Part shown: positions 9,708 to 18,606 of the stretch, in pieces
How the letters are laid out: each line of letters begins with the position of its first letter
Numbering within the stretch: the first letter of the stretch is position 1
Notes under the pieces: generated by a model
Seen by the model: the letters and a program-made list of their open reading frames with translations, nothing else
What the model was told of the DNA's origin: nothing
Databases searched by the model: none
Origin: Planctomycetaceae bacterium
Lineage (GTDB): Bacteria; Planctomycetota; Planctomycetia; Pirellulales; Pirellulaceae
Reading direction: 5' to 3'
DNA length: 39,573 nt
Assembly (NCBI GenBank): GCA_024642205.1
Contig: JAHEBQ010000059.1
Span: 1 to 39,573, forward strand
Translations under genes and position numbers: made by a program

Positions 9708-11183
9708 ATGTTTCGAATTATCGGAAGCGCTGGTAAAGACCTTTGTGACCCGCAATTGAGCGCCACCCGACGGGATGTTCTCCGCGTCGGCGGCAGCGCA
9801 ATGCTCGGACTTTCACTTGGTGGATTATTGAAACTGCAATCCGCGAACGCCACCACCGCGTCGCCGCGATTCGAAGGCGCTGGCTGGAACAAGGCCAAGA
9901 GTATCATCATGGTTTACCTGCAAGGCGGACCGAGCCATCTTGATCTTTGGGACCCCAAGGAAAATGTTCCCGACAATGTAAAGAGTATTTTCAAACCGAT
10001 TTCGACAAAAATCCCTGGAATCAAGTTCACCGAGAATCTGCCCCGACTTTCGCAGCTTAATGATCGGTTCACCATGATTCGTTCGATGAGCTACACACCT
10101 GTCGGATTATTCAACCACACCGCTGCCATTTACCAGATGATGACCGGATACACGACGGACAAAGTCAGTCCATCCGGTCAGTTGGAGCCGCCGACACCCA
10201 AGGATTTCCCGAATTTCGGTTCGCACTTGATAAAAATGAAGCCCGTCGAAGTTCCGATGCTTCCGTTCGTCATGCTCCCCCGACCTCTCCAGGAAAGCAA
10301 CGTCGTCGGCAAAGGTGGTTCGGCCGGATTTTTGGGGAAAGCCTACGACCCCTATACGCTATATCCAGCAGGCGACGATCTCGATATGAACAAAATGTCA
10401 CGGATCAAGATTGACGATTTACAATTGCCGGATGAAGTATTTTCCGTCCGGCTCAGGCGCCGGGCGCGGCTTCGCGATCTGGTCAACCAGCAAATGCCCG
10501 CGATTGACAAAGCGGTGGAGTCCTACAAACTGGACGAACACTACGCAAAAGCGCTCGACCTTGTCGTTTCCGGGCGGGCCCGCAGGGCTTTTCAACTGAA
10601 TGAAGAATCCGAAACGACTCGCGAAAGCTATGGAAGAACAACGTTTGGCGACAGCCTGTTGCTCGCTCGACGGTTGGTCGAATCAGGCACGCGCGTCGTT
10701 GAGGTAATTTGGCCCAAAGTTGCCAACAGCGACAATCACAGCTGGGATCAGCACCGAGATTTGAGCACCCGTATGAAAAACCAGTCGGGACCCATGTTTG
10801 ACACGGGCGTCAGTGGACTGATCGAGGACCTCGACGAGCGAGGAATGCTGGATGAAACGATGGTCGTCGTGATCGGCGAATTCGGCCGGAGTCCACAGCG
10901 TGGCGTGAGTACGTCCGGAAACGACAATACCAACGATGGTCGCGACCATTGGCCGTATTGTTATACGGGACTGGTTGCAGGTGCCGGAACGAAAAGGGGT
11001 TACGTCCATGGAAAATCTGACGAAACGGCTTCGGCGCCGCTGGAGGATCCCGTGCATCCCGGTGAGCTTCTGGCTTCCATCTACCATGCGTTTGGTATCC
11101 ACCCGGATACAATGGTTTTAAATCATCTGAATCAGCCGCGGGAGCTCGTCAAGGCTCATCCAGTCCATGCACTGTTCAGTTGA
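9708..11183 (+). CDS. DUF1501 family protein with Tat signal
   Basis: A 491-residue DUF1501 protein (alkaline-phosphatase/sulfatase-like fold). An upstream in-frame ATG at 9633 exists. The start at 9708 is preferred because CGGAG lies 7 bases upstream and the Tat signal is then in the usual place, with R21-R22 in the TRRDVLRVGG motif followed by a Gly/Leu-rich hydrophobic stretch. Recognisable family blocks are YLQGGPSHLDLWDPK, the FNHT segment, the IGEFGRSP block followed by GRDHWP, and the closing DPVHPGELLASIYHAFGI block. It lies 162 bases behind the PSCyt2/PSD1 gene, the standard planctomycete pairing, so the two products probably work together in the periplasm. The Tat signal implies export in a folded, possibly metal-loaded state. 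Enzymatic activity is unproven for this family. Confidence 0.93.
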   Translation: MFRIIGSAGKDLCDPQLSATRRDVLRVGGSAMLGLSLGGLLKLQSANATTASPRFEGAGWNKAKSIIMVYLQGGPSHLDLWDPKENVPDNVKSIFKPISTKIPGIKFTENLPRLSQLNDRFTMIRSMSYTPVGLFNHTAAIYQMMTGYTTDKVSPSGQLEPPTPKDFPNFGSHLIKMKPVEVPMLPFVMLPRPLQESNVVGKGGSAGFLGKAYDPYTLYPAGDDLDMNKMSRIKIDDLQLPDEVFSVRLRRRARLRDLVNQQMPAIDKAVESYKLDEHYAKALDLVVSGRARRAFQLNEESETTRESYGRTTFGDSLLLARRLVESGTRVVEVIWPKVANSDNHSWDQHRDLSTRMKNQSGPMFDTGVSGLIEDLDERGMLDETMVVVIGEFGRSPQRGVSTSGNDNTNDGRDHWPYCYTGLVAGAGTKRGYVHGKSDETASAPLEDPVHPGELLASIYHAFGIHPDTMVLNHLNQPRELVKAHPVHALFS

Positions 11184-11502
11184 CAAGGGTTGCATTACCG
11201 CTTGACACAAGATCGATCGCTCATGACGCAATGGAACCTGGCCACGACCTGGGAAAAACATCGAATTTTCGAAGTTGTTTATGCTGAACCTCCGCTATTG
11301 CATTCGAGCGTTTGTGGTATTTCGCTTCGCGTGAAAGCCAGAGTTCGCCAAGCGAAATAACACGAACCCATTGTTTGACTTGCTTGAACCGCATCTCTGT
11401 TTCATCTTACCTGCAATCCACGGCCTTTCGCTCCGCGAAGCGCCGACTCTTTACCAAGCCAAAAGAATTTAGGTAATTGCCCTGCTTTGTCTAGCCATCT
11501 TG
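11184..11502. other. Convergent intergenic region
   Basis: A 319-base gap between the converging DUF1501 and esterase genes. It contains a long inverted repeat (listed separately) and a smaller palindromic patch near 11425-11445 with TTCGC/GCGAA arms. No coding sequence was recognised. Confidence 0.5.
11314..11363. repeat. Inverted repeat, 14-bp arms (13/14 pairing)
   Basis: The arms GTGGTATTTCGCTT (11314-11327) and AAGCGAAATAACAC (11350-11363) pair at 13 of 14 positions across a 22-base loop. It sits between two converging genes, where a transcription stop is expected. There is no T tract after either arm, so a classical intrinsic terminator is not supported. A bidirectional stop, an RNA-processing hairpin or a dispersed palindromic element are all possible. 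Confidence 0.5.
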
Positions 11503-13317
11503 TTACAGGCTTGGCTGTCCTGGCTTGACCGGGTCCGACCACGGCATCGCCCCCGTTTGCCTGGTTTTCAATTGGAAAATTTTGTTTCCACACGTCGCGA
11601 AAATCGTCCTTCCGTCTGCGCCACCAAAACACAAATTGGTCGGATGTTCAGTACCTGGCGGCATTGGGATAATCAAATTCACACGACCAGGTTGATCGCA
11701 GACCTGGATTCCCATTTTTGTTGCCACCCATACCCAACCGTCCTGGTCAACGCACATCCCGTTACTGTGTGGGCGAACATCGACGGAAGCCGGTGGTGAA
11801 TGGATATGAAAAAATGGCTGAATGTGGGTCAGCGTGCCGTCCTCTGCCCGAACGCATGACCAGACATATCTGCCGTTGGAATCGGAAACGTAAACCAGTG
11901 TTTGATCAGGGCTAAGTGCAATCCCCGTCACGTCCGAGAATCCGATTCCAGCGACTTTCGCCTTGCTTTCCCGTGTTACCATCCAAACCGACCTGGAATC
12001 CGGTTCCGTAAAATACACTGTCCCGTCGTGGGCCACCACGACGTCCAGCGGATTGACGTCTTGAGCCAGGGATTCAAATTCACTTGTGCCTGGCTGAAAT
12101 CGGACAACCGATTTCCAAAACGGCAAGCCGGCGTAAATGGTTCCATCGGGACCTATTGCCAACCCACTGATATACGGAGGCTCATGTGGTCTGGAGAAAC
12201 GCTTATTGGCCCCCCACGTGTTGATATCCCAAATCACGGAATCCTCGCCACTCGACGTTCGACAGATGACTTGTCCTTTTTTCGCGTCGGCAAAATACAG
12301 GCTCTCATTGGAACATTCGATCGATTGCGGGCCTGTCTCATGATCGAGCACAACCAACTCCCATTGACCGTCTTCTGGTAACAATTCGGGAGCACGGCTC
12401 TGGCAATTCTCCCAATGAGTTGAAACGGGCCTCGGATAGTCCTTCCAAAGAAACCGCATCGCATCAGGAAAAATGGCACCCCCGTGTTCCTGTCCGTGAA
12501 AGCCTTCGCCCCAGACGTGGTCGACTTCGTAGCCGCTGAATTTCAGCGCAGAAAACATGTCCTGATTCGCAATCCACCAGTTACCGCAATAGATGTTCTG
12601 GTCATTGATACCGTCCTGAAGAAAAACGCGCAGCGGTTTGGGAACGGTCTTACGAACCAGCATGGGCAGCTCGTTGGCCCCGCGAAGCCCTGTGTAGGTG
12701 CCAACCATCGAGTAAACGCGTCGGAACTGATCGGGACGCTGCCAAGCAACATTGAATGCCGCGATGCCGCCGGAACTGGAACCACAGATTCCTCGATCAT
12801 TCGGGTCCGCGCTGACATTGAATTCCTCGGCCACTTCCGGCAAGAGCTCATCAATCAGAAAGCTGACGTAACGATCGTCCACCGAGTCATATTCAAGACT
12901 CCGATTGAATCTCGGTAGTGCATTATCATTGACAGCCGGCACCACACCCGGATCGACGAAAACCCCGATCGTGATTGGCATTGCTCCCGAGTGAATCAGG
13001 TTGTCAAAAACGATGGGCACTTTACTCGCACCGTTGTCAGATGCAAATCGCATCCCATCCTGAAACACCATCAAACAGGCACCCTTCGAGCCGTCATATT
13101 GAGCTGGAACATAGACTGCAAATTCGCGTTGTGTTCCAGGGAAAATCTTGCTGTTCGTAAACTGACGTTTGATCAGTTTTCCCAGTGGTACACCTTCGAT
13201 TCGAACAGACGCCTTATCGACAGGATAGGGACTTTCCTGATTCCGGTCCTGGCAGAAACATAGAGCAGGAAAAACGAAGACGCCAAATACGATTGTTGCA
13301 GATGACTTGATGTTCAT
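11503..13317 (-). CDS. Secreted esterase (EntS/Fes-type, PF00756-like) fused to SMP-30/gluconolactonase-like propeller
   Basis: A 604-residue exported two-domain protein. The signal peptide spans about residues 1-22. The N-terminal alpha/beta-hydrolase domain (about 40-305) resembles the esterase D/enterochelin esterase family: FAVYVPAQYD start, GSSSG nucleophile elbow with S181 as the likely nucleophile, an acidic residue in FLQDGIND, and a candidate catalytic His in the GEGFHGQEH region. The second half (about 325-590) carries SMP-30/NHL-like repeats such as ISGLAIGPDGTIYAG and VTGIALSPDQTLVYVSD, which form a six-bladed propeller in gluconolactonases. The combination suggests hydrolysis of a carbohydrate or phenolic ester and then of a lactone, but the substrate is unknown. 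It stands alone, convergent with DUF1501. No Shine-Dalgarno sequence is seen before the ATG. Confidence 0.87.
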   Translation of the reverse strand: MNIKSSATIVFGVFVFPALCFCQDRNQESPYPVDKASVRIEGVPLGKLIKRQFTNSKIFPGTQREFAVYVPAQYDGSKGACLMVFQDGMRFASDNGASKVPIVFDNLIHSGAMPITIGVFVDPGVVPAVNDNALPRFNRSLEYDSVDDRYVSFLIDELLPEVAEEFNVSADPNDRGICGSSSGGIAAFNVAWQRPDQFRRVYSMVGTYTGLRGANELPMLVRKTVPKPLRVFLQDGINDQNIYCGNWWIANQDMFSALKFSGYEVDHVWGEGFHGQEHGGAIFPDAMRFLWKDYPRPVSTHWENCQSRAPELLPEDGQWELVVLDHETGPQSIECSNESLYFADAKKGQVICRTSSGEDSVIWDINTWGANKRFSRPHEPPYISGLAIGPDGTIYAGLPFWKSVVRFQPGTSEFESLAQDVNPLDVVVAHDGTVYFTEPDSRSVWMVTRESKAKVAGIGFSDVTGIALSPDQTLVYVSDSNGRYVWSCVRAEDGTLTHIQPFFHIHSPPASVDVRPHSNGMCVDQDGWVWVATKMGIQVCDQPGRVNLIIPMPPGTEHPTNLCFGGADGRTIFATCGNKIFQLKTRQTGAMPWSDPVKPGQPSL

Positions 13318-13583
13318 GAGGGGAGCATGTGATTTTGAGCTGAAGGGATGTCAACGCCGAGGTTAGAACGTGGCTATCAAAACAATTTCCGGCCGGATCA
13401 GCGATTCTTGATTCCCAATTCGAACGAAGGATCTGCATACCGCCTGCGGATCCTCGCCAGCCAATCTGGATCGCAGCCCTCCAGTTACCCTTGGCTCCGT
13501 TAGCAGGAATCCCCGATTTTCATACAATGCGGCGAGTCAAGACACTTGCCAGCTCACACGGCAACAAGAGCCCGGTGTTCTTC

Positions 13584-14399
13584 TTAAAGTTCCGTTGCTT
13601 CCGCGTCGTGCTCGGCCTGCTTGGCCAGCTCCTTTTCTATATGTTTCAAACGTGTTCTGACGACCCGTTCGAAGTGGCTGAACATCTTGTCGCCGGAAAA
13701 GGTATAGGAGTGGTTTTTGAACTCGACTCGATTCTCATGAAGAAATGTAAACGGCCGATGGACATTCCGGACATGAAGCTCCAGGTGGACACCTTCCGGA
13801 GCGAAACGACCGATTTCGCCCTCCTTGACCGATCCACGCCACTCGATGATATCAACGCTGGCTCCAGAACCGGTTGAATCAAACGTAAACTGGGGGTAAC
13901 CGCTTTCGTGATGCGTATCCAGCCTCGCGGTGAGTTCCATACGTTTCGTTTTCTCTGAGGAATTGGATTTGTGTGTGAACATGGTATTCACGTCGAAACA
14001 AAACGCACCGACGCGACGCGTTGCATAAAGGTATCGGATGTTCTGCCAGTGTTCGCCGGCAAACAAGTCAACTTCATCCTGATTGCCAAGTGTAATAAAC
14101 GTCCGGTTGGATCCCGCGTCGTGGTTAGCGCGACGAAAACGCAAAACACCGCTTTTGTACTGTAAGTAAATCGAGTCCGATGAACGAAGGACTTCTTCCA
14201 TGTGAGTCATCCATTCCGGAACCTTGCCCTCGTTGACCGGTGCGGATCGGAGCTCGATCGGAGCCTGTGCAGGATCCATCCGGATGCGATCTTTCTGGCT
14301 CTGCTTCATGCCCGAATCAATTCTCGCAAAGGCCCAGGGATTGTCCTCGCGCGTAAAGTCAATGCGGCCAGATTCAAAGGCGTAACCTATTAACTTCAT
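13584..14399 (-). CDS. Hypothetical protein, 271 residues
   Basis: I do not recognise this protein. The open frame extends upstream to 14762, but the extra 121 residues are Arg/Cys/Pro-rich and look non-coding. The ATG at 14399 begins a regular sequence (MKLIGYAFESGRIDF). No signal peptide or transmembrane segment is visible, so it is probably cytosolic. The sequence is mixed alpha/beta, with several beta-like stretches in the second half (IDFTR-, LRFRRAN-, VHLELHVRN-type) and a charged C-terminal helix of about 30 residues rich in Lys, Glu and Ala. There is no Shine-Dalgarno sequence. Neighbours (esterase on the same strand 266 bases downstream, small cytochrome divergent) give no functional hint. 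Even codon structure across the whole frame supports it being real. Confidence 0.6.
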   Translation of the reverse strand: MKLIGYAFESGRIDFTREDNPWAFARIDSGMKQSQKDRIRMDPAQAPIELRSAPVNEGKVPEWMTHMEEVLRSSDSIYLQYKSGVLRFRRANHDAGSNRTFITLGNQDEVDLFAGEHWQNIRYLYATRRVGAFCFDVNTMFTHKSNSSEKTKRMELTARLDTHHESGYPQFTFDSTGSGASVDIIEWRGSVKEGEIGRFAPEGVHLELHVRNVHRPFTFLHENRVEFKNHSYTFSGDKMFSHFERVVRTRLKHIEKELAKQAEHDAEATEL

Positions 14400-15220
14400 G
14401 ACAAATTCGGACGACAAAGTGTCGGCGTTACGGAAGGCCAAAGGGAAAATCAGTCGAGAAAGAATTATATCACAAACGGCTGATGAAAAGCAAAACTTGA
14501 CCGGCGCTAATCCCCTTGCTGGGTCGGGATGCAATACTCGATGGAAGATCTTGAACCGACAGTTTATTTTTGCATTGCAGTTTTCCATTGTCACTGGAAA
14601 AGACGAGCCGGAAACGTCAGCCGGCTGGCGGTATCGCTTGACCTCGGCGTGGGCAAATCCCTTTGCCCAACGTTGAAACGTGGGGCCAAGCAAATTCACA
14701 ACGAACCGGCCGGCTACCAGACGCCAAGAACTAACCGGTAATGCAGAACGGGCAGTTTCCAAAGCTCGTTAACAACGCAACCAAGATGGTTACCTGGCTT
14801 ACAGAGTTGGTTTTTGACAAGACAAAAACATGAACCAAGATCGCAACCCGTTCCCAAAACGACTCGCTCGGTTTCGAAAGGACAAAACAGAAACTGAACC
14901 GCCAGTGTTCGACGAGGGAAGACATCTCGGAATCTGTCCTTTTACCGCCAGTTTGGTACAAAGCCAGCACTTACGGTTCACAAAAGCGATTGGATACAGG
15001 TATTGAAATGCACTCTGTGTATCCTGGACGGCACGAGTGAACCGATGGGTCCGATCCCATGAACCCGTCTTGAGGTAGATCCACCGACGATGCACGGTGG
15101 GAAGCCCAGCCCATTGCACTTTCCTGTTTAATTAAGATCCGGCATTAGTTGCACGCGCTATTTCCCGGCGATACATTCTAACGAGAGTTCGAACCCCTAT
15201 TTCACCCAAAGGAACAAGTC
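14400..15220. other. Intergenic, divergent promoter region
   Basis: 821 bases between the divergent hypothetical gene and the small cytochrome gene. Short open frames on the minus strand (14731-14970, 14799-15119) overlap each other and show no domain. A small palindrome ATGGG/CCCAT lies near 15043-15060. Nothing else was recognised. Confidence 0.45.
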
Positions 15221-15634
15221 ATGCCAAAAAAATTCCCAACATGTGTCGCGGCCCTCGTCGCAATATTTACGATTAGCGTTCTTGCTGTCGCTGAGAACCC
15301 CGTCAACAAGGATGATCCGGTAAAGCCAAAGTACACCGTCAAACAAGTGATGGCCAAGGCAATGGCTCCCAAAGGAGACCAACTGAACAAGAAGGTATTG
15401 AGTGGTGAAGCATCGGACAAGGAAAAGCTTGAACTTCTGGACTTGTACATCAGTCTGACTGAAAATGAAGCTCCCAAGGGGGAACAGGCCTCCTGGAAGA
15501 GCTTTACCAACGCAGCTGCAATCGCAGCCGCAAAGGTTGCCGTTGGTCGTGAAGGCGCTCTGGATGAACTAAAGGCAGCCACCAATTGCAAAGCCTGCCA
15601 CGACGCACATAAACCCTCCGGCAGGCCCAAATAA
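15221..15634 (+). CDS. Small exported c-type cytochrome
   Basis: A 137-residue periplasmic protein. AAAGGAAC shortly before the ATG is a good ribosome-binding site. Residues 1-24 form a signal peptide (cleavage near AVA-EN). The only haem site is CKACH at the very C-terminus (C123, C126, H127), followed by a short AHKPSGRPK tail. Placement of the haem motif at the end of a helical protein recalls cytochrome c'-type and related four-helix haem proteins, rather than class I cytochromes where the motif is N-terminal. The gene is monocistronic, with an intrinsic terminator 26 bases downstream. It is likely an electron carrier or a small-ligand (NO/CO) binding haem protein. The candidate distal axial ligand is not identifiable with certainty. 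Confidence 0.82.
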   Translation: MPKKFPTCVAALVAIFTISVLAVAENPVNKDDPVKPKYTVKQVMAKAMAPKGDQLNKKVLSGEASDKEKLELLDLYISLTENEAPKGEQASWKSFTNAAAIAAAKVAVGREGALDELKAATNCKACHDAHKPSGRPK

Positions 15635-15659
15635 CTGATTCACCCTGCATGTATCTCGA

Positions 15660-15686
15660 AGCCCGGCTGACCGCCGGGCTTTTTTG
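15660..15686 (+). terminator. Intrinsic terminator of the small cytochrome gene
   Basis: A perfect AGCCCGGC/GCCGGGCT stem (15660-15667 with 15673-15680) and a 5-base loop are followed immediately by a run of T. It lies 26 bases after the cytochrome stop codon, in the right orientation. Confidence 0.93.
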
Positions 15687-16152
15687 TTGCGCTATCCCAT
15701 CACTGGATTTTCGAAAATACGATCCGCTCCCGGCAACGTAAACGATGTGCCATGCGGGGCTTTCCGATCCCCTTTCGTTGGAATGAAATTCGCCCCGAAT
15801 ATATTGCCATACGCATGTACGTGTCCGAGCGTTGAAAGCTGTCGCAAGAACGCGATGTGGAAACTGGAACAAGGATAGACGCACCAACTGGCTTGGTGGA
15901 GATCAGCGGTAGGACATCAATTGCGAAACATCCCGCAGTGCGGCCAGGATATTCGATGGACGCCTCAATTTCATGCGGACTACAATTCAAATCAAGCACC
16001 TCGATCTGGCAGGTCAAGTCGTCCCTGAAATGTCCCGGCTGATTCCTTTCAAAATACCAACCTGGGTGCTGGTTACCCAAAAACACTTCCCGGCGAAACA
16101 GAGATGAAGACCATTGTCAAAGCCGAGCAGGTTTCGGAACACAAACGCGTCG
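15687..16152. other. Intergenic, one doubtful minus-strand ORF
   Basis: 466 bases downstream of ogt and of the cytochrome terminator. A 128-residue minus-strand open frame (15700-16086) exists, but I see no domain, no signal peptide and no good start. It could be a decayed gene, but this is not supportable as an annotation. Confidence 0.4.
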
Positions 16153-16716
16153 TCAATCGTCAAACAGCAGCTCTTTTTGAAACGGAAAGTTCGCTTTTTC
16201 GAGTTCCAAAAGCGCCCGTTTTGTCTTAACTCCATCGCCCGCTGAGAATCCTCCCAGGTCATTGGCACCCACAACCCGGTGACAGGGCACCACGATGGGA
16301 AAGCGGTTCGTTCGCATGACCGTTCCGACCGCCCGCGCGGCGCCCGGCGAACCAATTTCCTCGGCGAGCTGTCCATAGGTCACGGTTTCGCCGGCAGAAA
16401 TCCCACGACAGAATTCGATGACGACTTTCTGGAACGGGGTCATCCATTCCGTATCGATTTCCAGTTCGTCAAAGCAAACCGATATACCCGCAGCATAGGA
16501 TTGAATCAAATCGCGCCACGGTTTTTCTACTTCCGGACGATCGACCCGGCATTCGCCGTATTCACGAAACGCCGCCAATACATGGCTCCGTCTTGAGAAT
16601 CCAAATTTGATCCGGTGGATCGTCGCGTCGCGGAATTGCAAACCAAACCATCCGATGGCCGTCTCAAAAACGTCAATCAGGGCATCCGGTTTTCGTAGAG
16701 GCGGTTTCCCCGTCAT
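16153..16716 (-). CDS. ogt: Methylated-DNA--protein-cysteine methyltransferase
   Basis: A 187-residue O6-alkylguanine-DNA alkyltransferase, which repairs O6-methylguanine by irreversible transfer of the alkyl group to its own cysteine. The active-site PCHRV motif has its acceptor at C145, preceded by the family's NRFPIVV stretch. GSPGAARAVG (recognition-helix region) and the TYGQLAEEIG segment are all present. Upstream about 90 residues form the variable N-terminal domain. Length fits Ogt/AdaB proteins (about 160-190). It lies 66 bases behind the disordered RS/RGG gene on the same strand and is probably co-transcribed with it. It is cytosolic. No Ada-type regulatory domain is fused. Confidence 0.93.
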   Translation of the reverse strand: MTGKPPLRKPDALIDVFETAIGWFGLQFRDATIHRIKFGFSRRSHVLAAFREYGECRVDRPEVEKPWRDLIQSYAAGISVCFDELEIDTEWMTPFQKVVIEFCRGISAGETVTYGQLAEEIGSPGAARAVGTVMRTNRFPIVVPCHRVVGANDLGGFSAGDGVKTKRALLELEKANFPFQKELLFDD

Positions 16717-16782
16717 CTGCGCAGAGATCGTAATGGGCCCTGAATAACGGGAAATTGTCCGTTATCGGTGCGTTGCCAACTG

Positions 16783-18606
16783 CTATCGACGACCGCGATC
16801 ACCGCCTTCACTGCGTCCACCTCCACGGTTTCCTCCACTTCGATCACCTCGACTGCTACTCCCACCAGCATCGCGACTGCGATCACCGCCACCGCTGCGT
16901 CCTCGATTGCCTCCTCCGCCACTCCTTCGAGGTCCGCCGTTTTTCTTGTGGTTCTTGATATTCGAATCGACCAGAACCGTGATGGTTTCATCCCAAGTCG
17001 GGACCTTGGCCCGTTGCCGATCGTCTTCGGGAAGATCATCGACACCATCATCCCGATCATCATCGTTTACACGAGCTCTCGTCCGAGTTGATCGATTTGG
17101 TCGCCTCGAACCTTCGCGTTTACGAGGCCTGACGTCGACGACGTCATCTCGATCCGTTCCTGTCTCTTCTGAATCGAGACCATCCTCAACATCCAGCGAG
17201 TCATCGAACGAATCGACGCCTGCACCGGAATCAAAATCAGTCATGTCGTCTCGAAGTCCGGCGCCGAATCCAGAATCTGAATCAACCGCCCGGGACTCTT
17301 CCGCGCCACGATCCTTTCTTGACTTGGAGCCACGCCGACGCCTTCGTTTTCGGCCGCTTCCCGTTCCTTCGGAACGGGACTCGTCAGCTGGCGAGGCTTT
17401 CGTTCGACCGGATCCACTTACCTCGGATTCGTTGGAATCTTCAAGATCCGCTTCCCAATCAACGTCGATCAGCCCGGCGCCGAACACACTTGTTTCGTCG
17501 CGCAATTCGTCACGATCCAATCTGTCATTTTTCTCGGTGGTTAATTCTTCAGACCTCGCATCATGCCTGGGTCGTTCTTCGCGACTTGCTTTTTCACCAC
17601 GACCGCCGCGCGATCGTCTTGGTCGGCGTCCACTTCTCGATTCGTCCGAAGTGGCTTTATCACGGTCACCTGATTCGCGTCGTGGGCCTCGGTCCGATTG
17701 AACCGGTTCGCTGTCAGATCGACCCTCACCGGATCGGGAGCGCGTCGAACGTGAACGAGAAGAGCTTGGGCGATCAGCCCGCTGCCTTTCTCCGGAATCG
17801 AATCTATCTCCACCCGTTCCAGAAGGCTTTCGTCGCCGGCGCCCGTGGGCAGCGTCTTCGTTTTCATCGCGAGGCGATACATCAAGTTCCTCAATCTCAA
17901 ACTCGACAAACTCTTCACCGTCAAGCGCTTCCACTTCTTCGTAGTCGTCTTCGTAGGGGATCTCGACGTCCGGCTCCGCGGAATCTTCAGCCGACTGGCT
18001 CGATTCAACCATGAATGACTTTCTCGGGAGCGGGTTCCAGCCGATCAAGTCATCGGTGGCCTCCGTAGCTTCGGCTGCCAACTCTTCTTTCGGCGCGCTG
18101 AACATGGTTGGCAGCACGGTTGAATCTTCAGGCGATGGAATTGCCTCGAAGCCAAGAAAATCAGCTTTCGAACTTTTATTAGCACCAGTTACTTTTTGGG
18201 AATCCTGTTTCCGATCGTGTTCCGCATTCTTGGTGACCGGCGTTGCTTTGACTTCCGTTTCTTGAACGACTGGTTTATCCTTCACGGACGAATGAGACTT
18301 GGGCGCAGCTGGCTTTCGCTCAACTGGCTTTGTCTTGGGCACAGTTGGCTTGGGGGAGGAAATCCCCAACATGTTTGCCAGGAAATCCCAGTGTCCGGCT
18401 TTCCTGGTTTCGGCTTCTGGCTCTTCTTCAACCATCGCAGATTCCAACTGAGTTTCTGAACGGACAGCACTTTCCTCGTCCTCGACTTCGTTCAAAACCT
18501 CGTCCTGAGATTCCGCTTCCGTCTCAAGATCGAGATCATCATCTTCGATCGGTTCGACTTTTTTTGACGCGTTTCCGCCAAAATAGTCATATAGCTCATC
18601 TGTCAC
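16783..18606 (-). CDS. Long intrinsically disordered acidic/RS/RGG-repeat protein
   Basis: A 607-residue low-complexity protein with no catalytic domain that I recognise. It starts with GTG at 18606 and has GGAG 7 bases upstream. Regions: an acidic N-terminus (about 15-70); a short order-prone GHWDFLANMLGI segment (about 72-83); a Lys/Pro/Ser linker; a second acidic patch near 215-245; a long Arg/Ser/Asp region with RSRS dipeptides and RRRRRG/RKRRRRRG clusters; two FGAGL repeats; a conserved-looking VPTWDETITVLVDSNI helix (about 533-548); and a C-terminal GGG/RGG/RSGG tail. Arg-Gly-rich tails and basic clusters bind RNA in many systems, so an RNA-associated scaffold or condensate-forming protein is the best inference. 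ogt follows on the same strand. The antisense frames across this gene are by-products of its biased codons. Confidence 0.8.
   Translation of the reverse strand: MTDELYDYFGGNASKKVEPIEDDDLDLETEAESQDEVLNEVEDEESAVRSETQLESAMVEEEPEAETRKAGHWDFLANMLGISSPKPTVPKTKPVERKPAAPKSHSSVKDKPVVQETEVKATPVTKNAEHDRKQDSQKVTGANKSSKADFLGFEAIPSPEDSTVLPTMFSAPKEELAAEATEATDDLIGWNPLPRKSFMVESSQSAEDSAEPDVEIPYEDDYEEVEALDGEEFVEFEIEELDVSPRDENEDAAHGRRRRKPSGTGGDRFDSGERQRADRPSSSRSRSTRSRSGEGRSDSEPVQSDRGPRRESGDRDKATSDESRSGRRPRRSRGGRGEKASREERPRHDARSEELTTEKNDRLDRDELRDETSVFGAGLIDVDWEADLEDSNESEVSGSGRTKASPADESRSEGTGSGRKRRRRRGSKSRKDRGAEESRAVDSDSGFGAGLRDDMTDFDSGAGVDSFDDSLDVEDGLDSEETGTDRDDVVDVRPRKREGSRRPNRSTRTRARVNDDDRDDGVDDLPEDDRQRAKVPTWDETITVLVDSNIKNHKKNGGPRRSGGGGNRGRSGGGDRSRDAGGSSSRGDRSGGNRGGGRSEGGDRGRR

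Noticed and set aside
11199..11240. TTGACA-like box after DUF1501
   Set aside because: No -10 partner and no downstream plus-strand gene.
15700..16086. 128-codon minus-strand frame downstream of ogt
   Set aside because: No signal peptide, domain or start signal. Could be a fossil gene, but nothing identifies it.
16713..17063. 116-codon minus-strand frame rich in Val/Ala/Glu
   Set aside because: Out-of-frame reading of the Gly/Arg-rich 3' end of the RS/RGG gene; no independent start signal.
16907..17701. 264-codon plus-strand open frame (and 231 codons at 17319-18014) opposite the RS/RGG gene
   Set aside because: Antisense shadow of the highly biased Arg/Ser/Asp codons. The minus-strand frame is longer, has GTG with a good ribosome-binding site and a coherent domain order.
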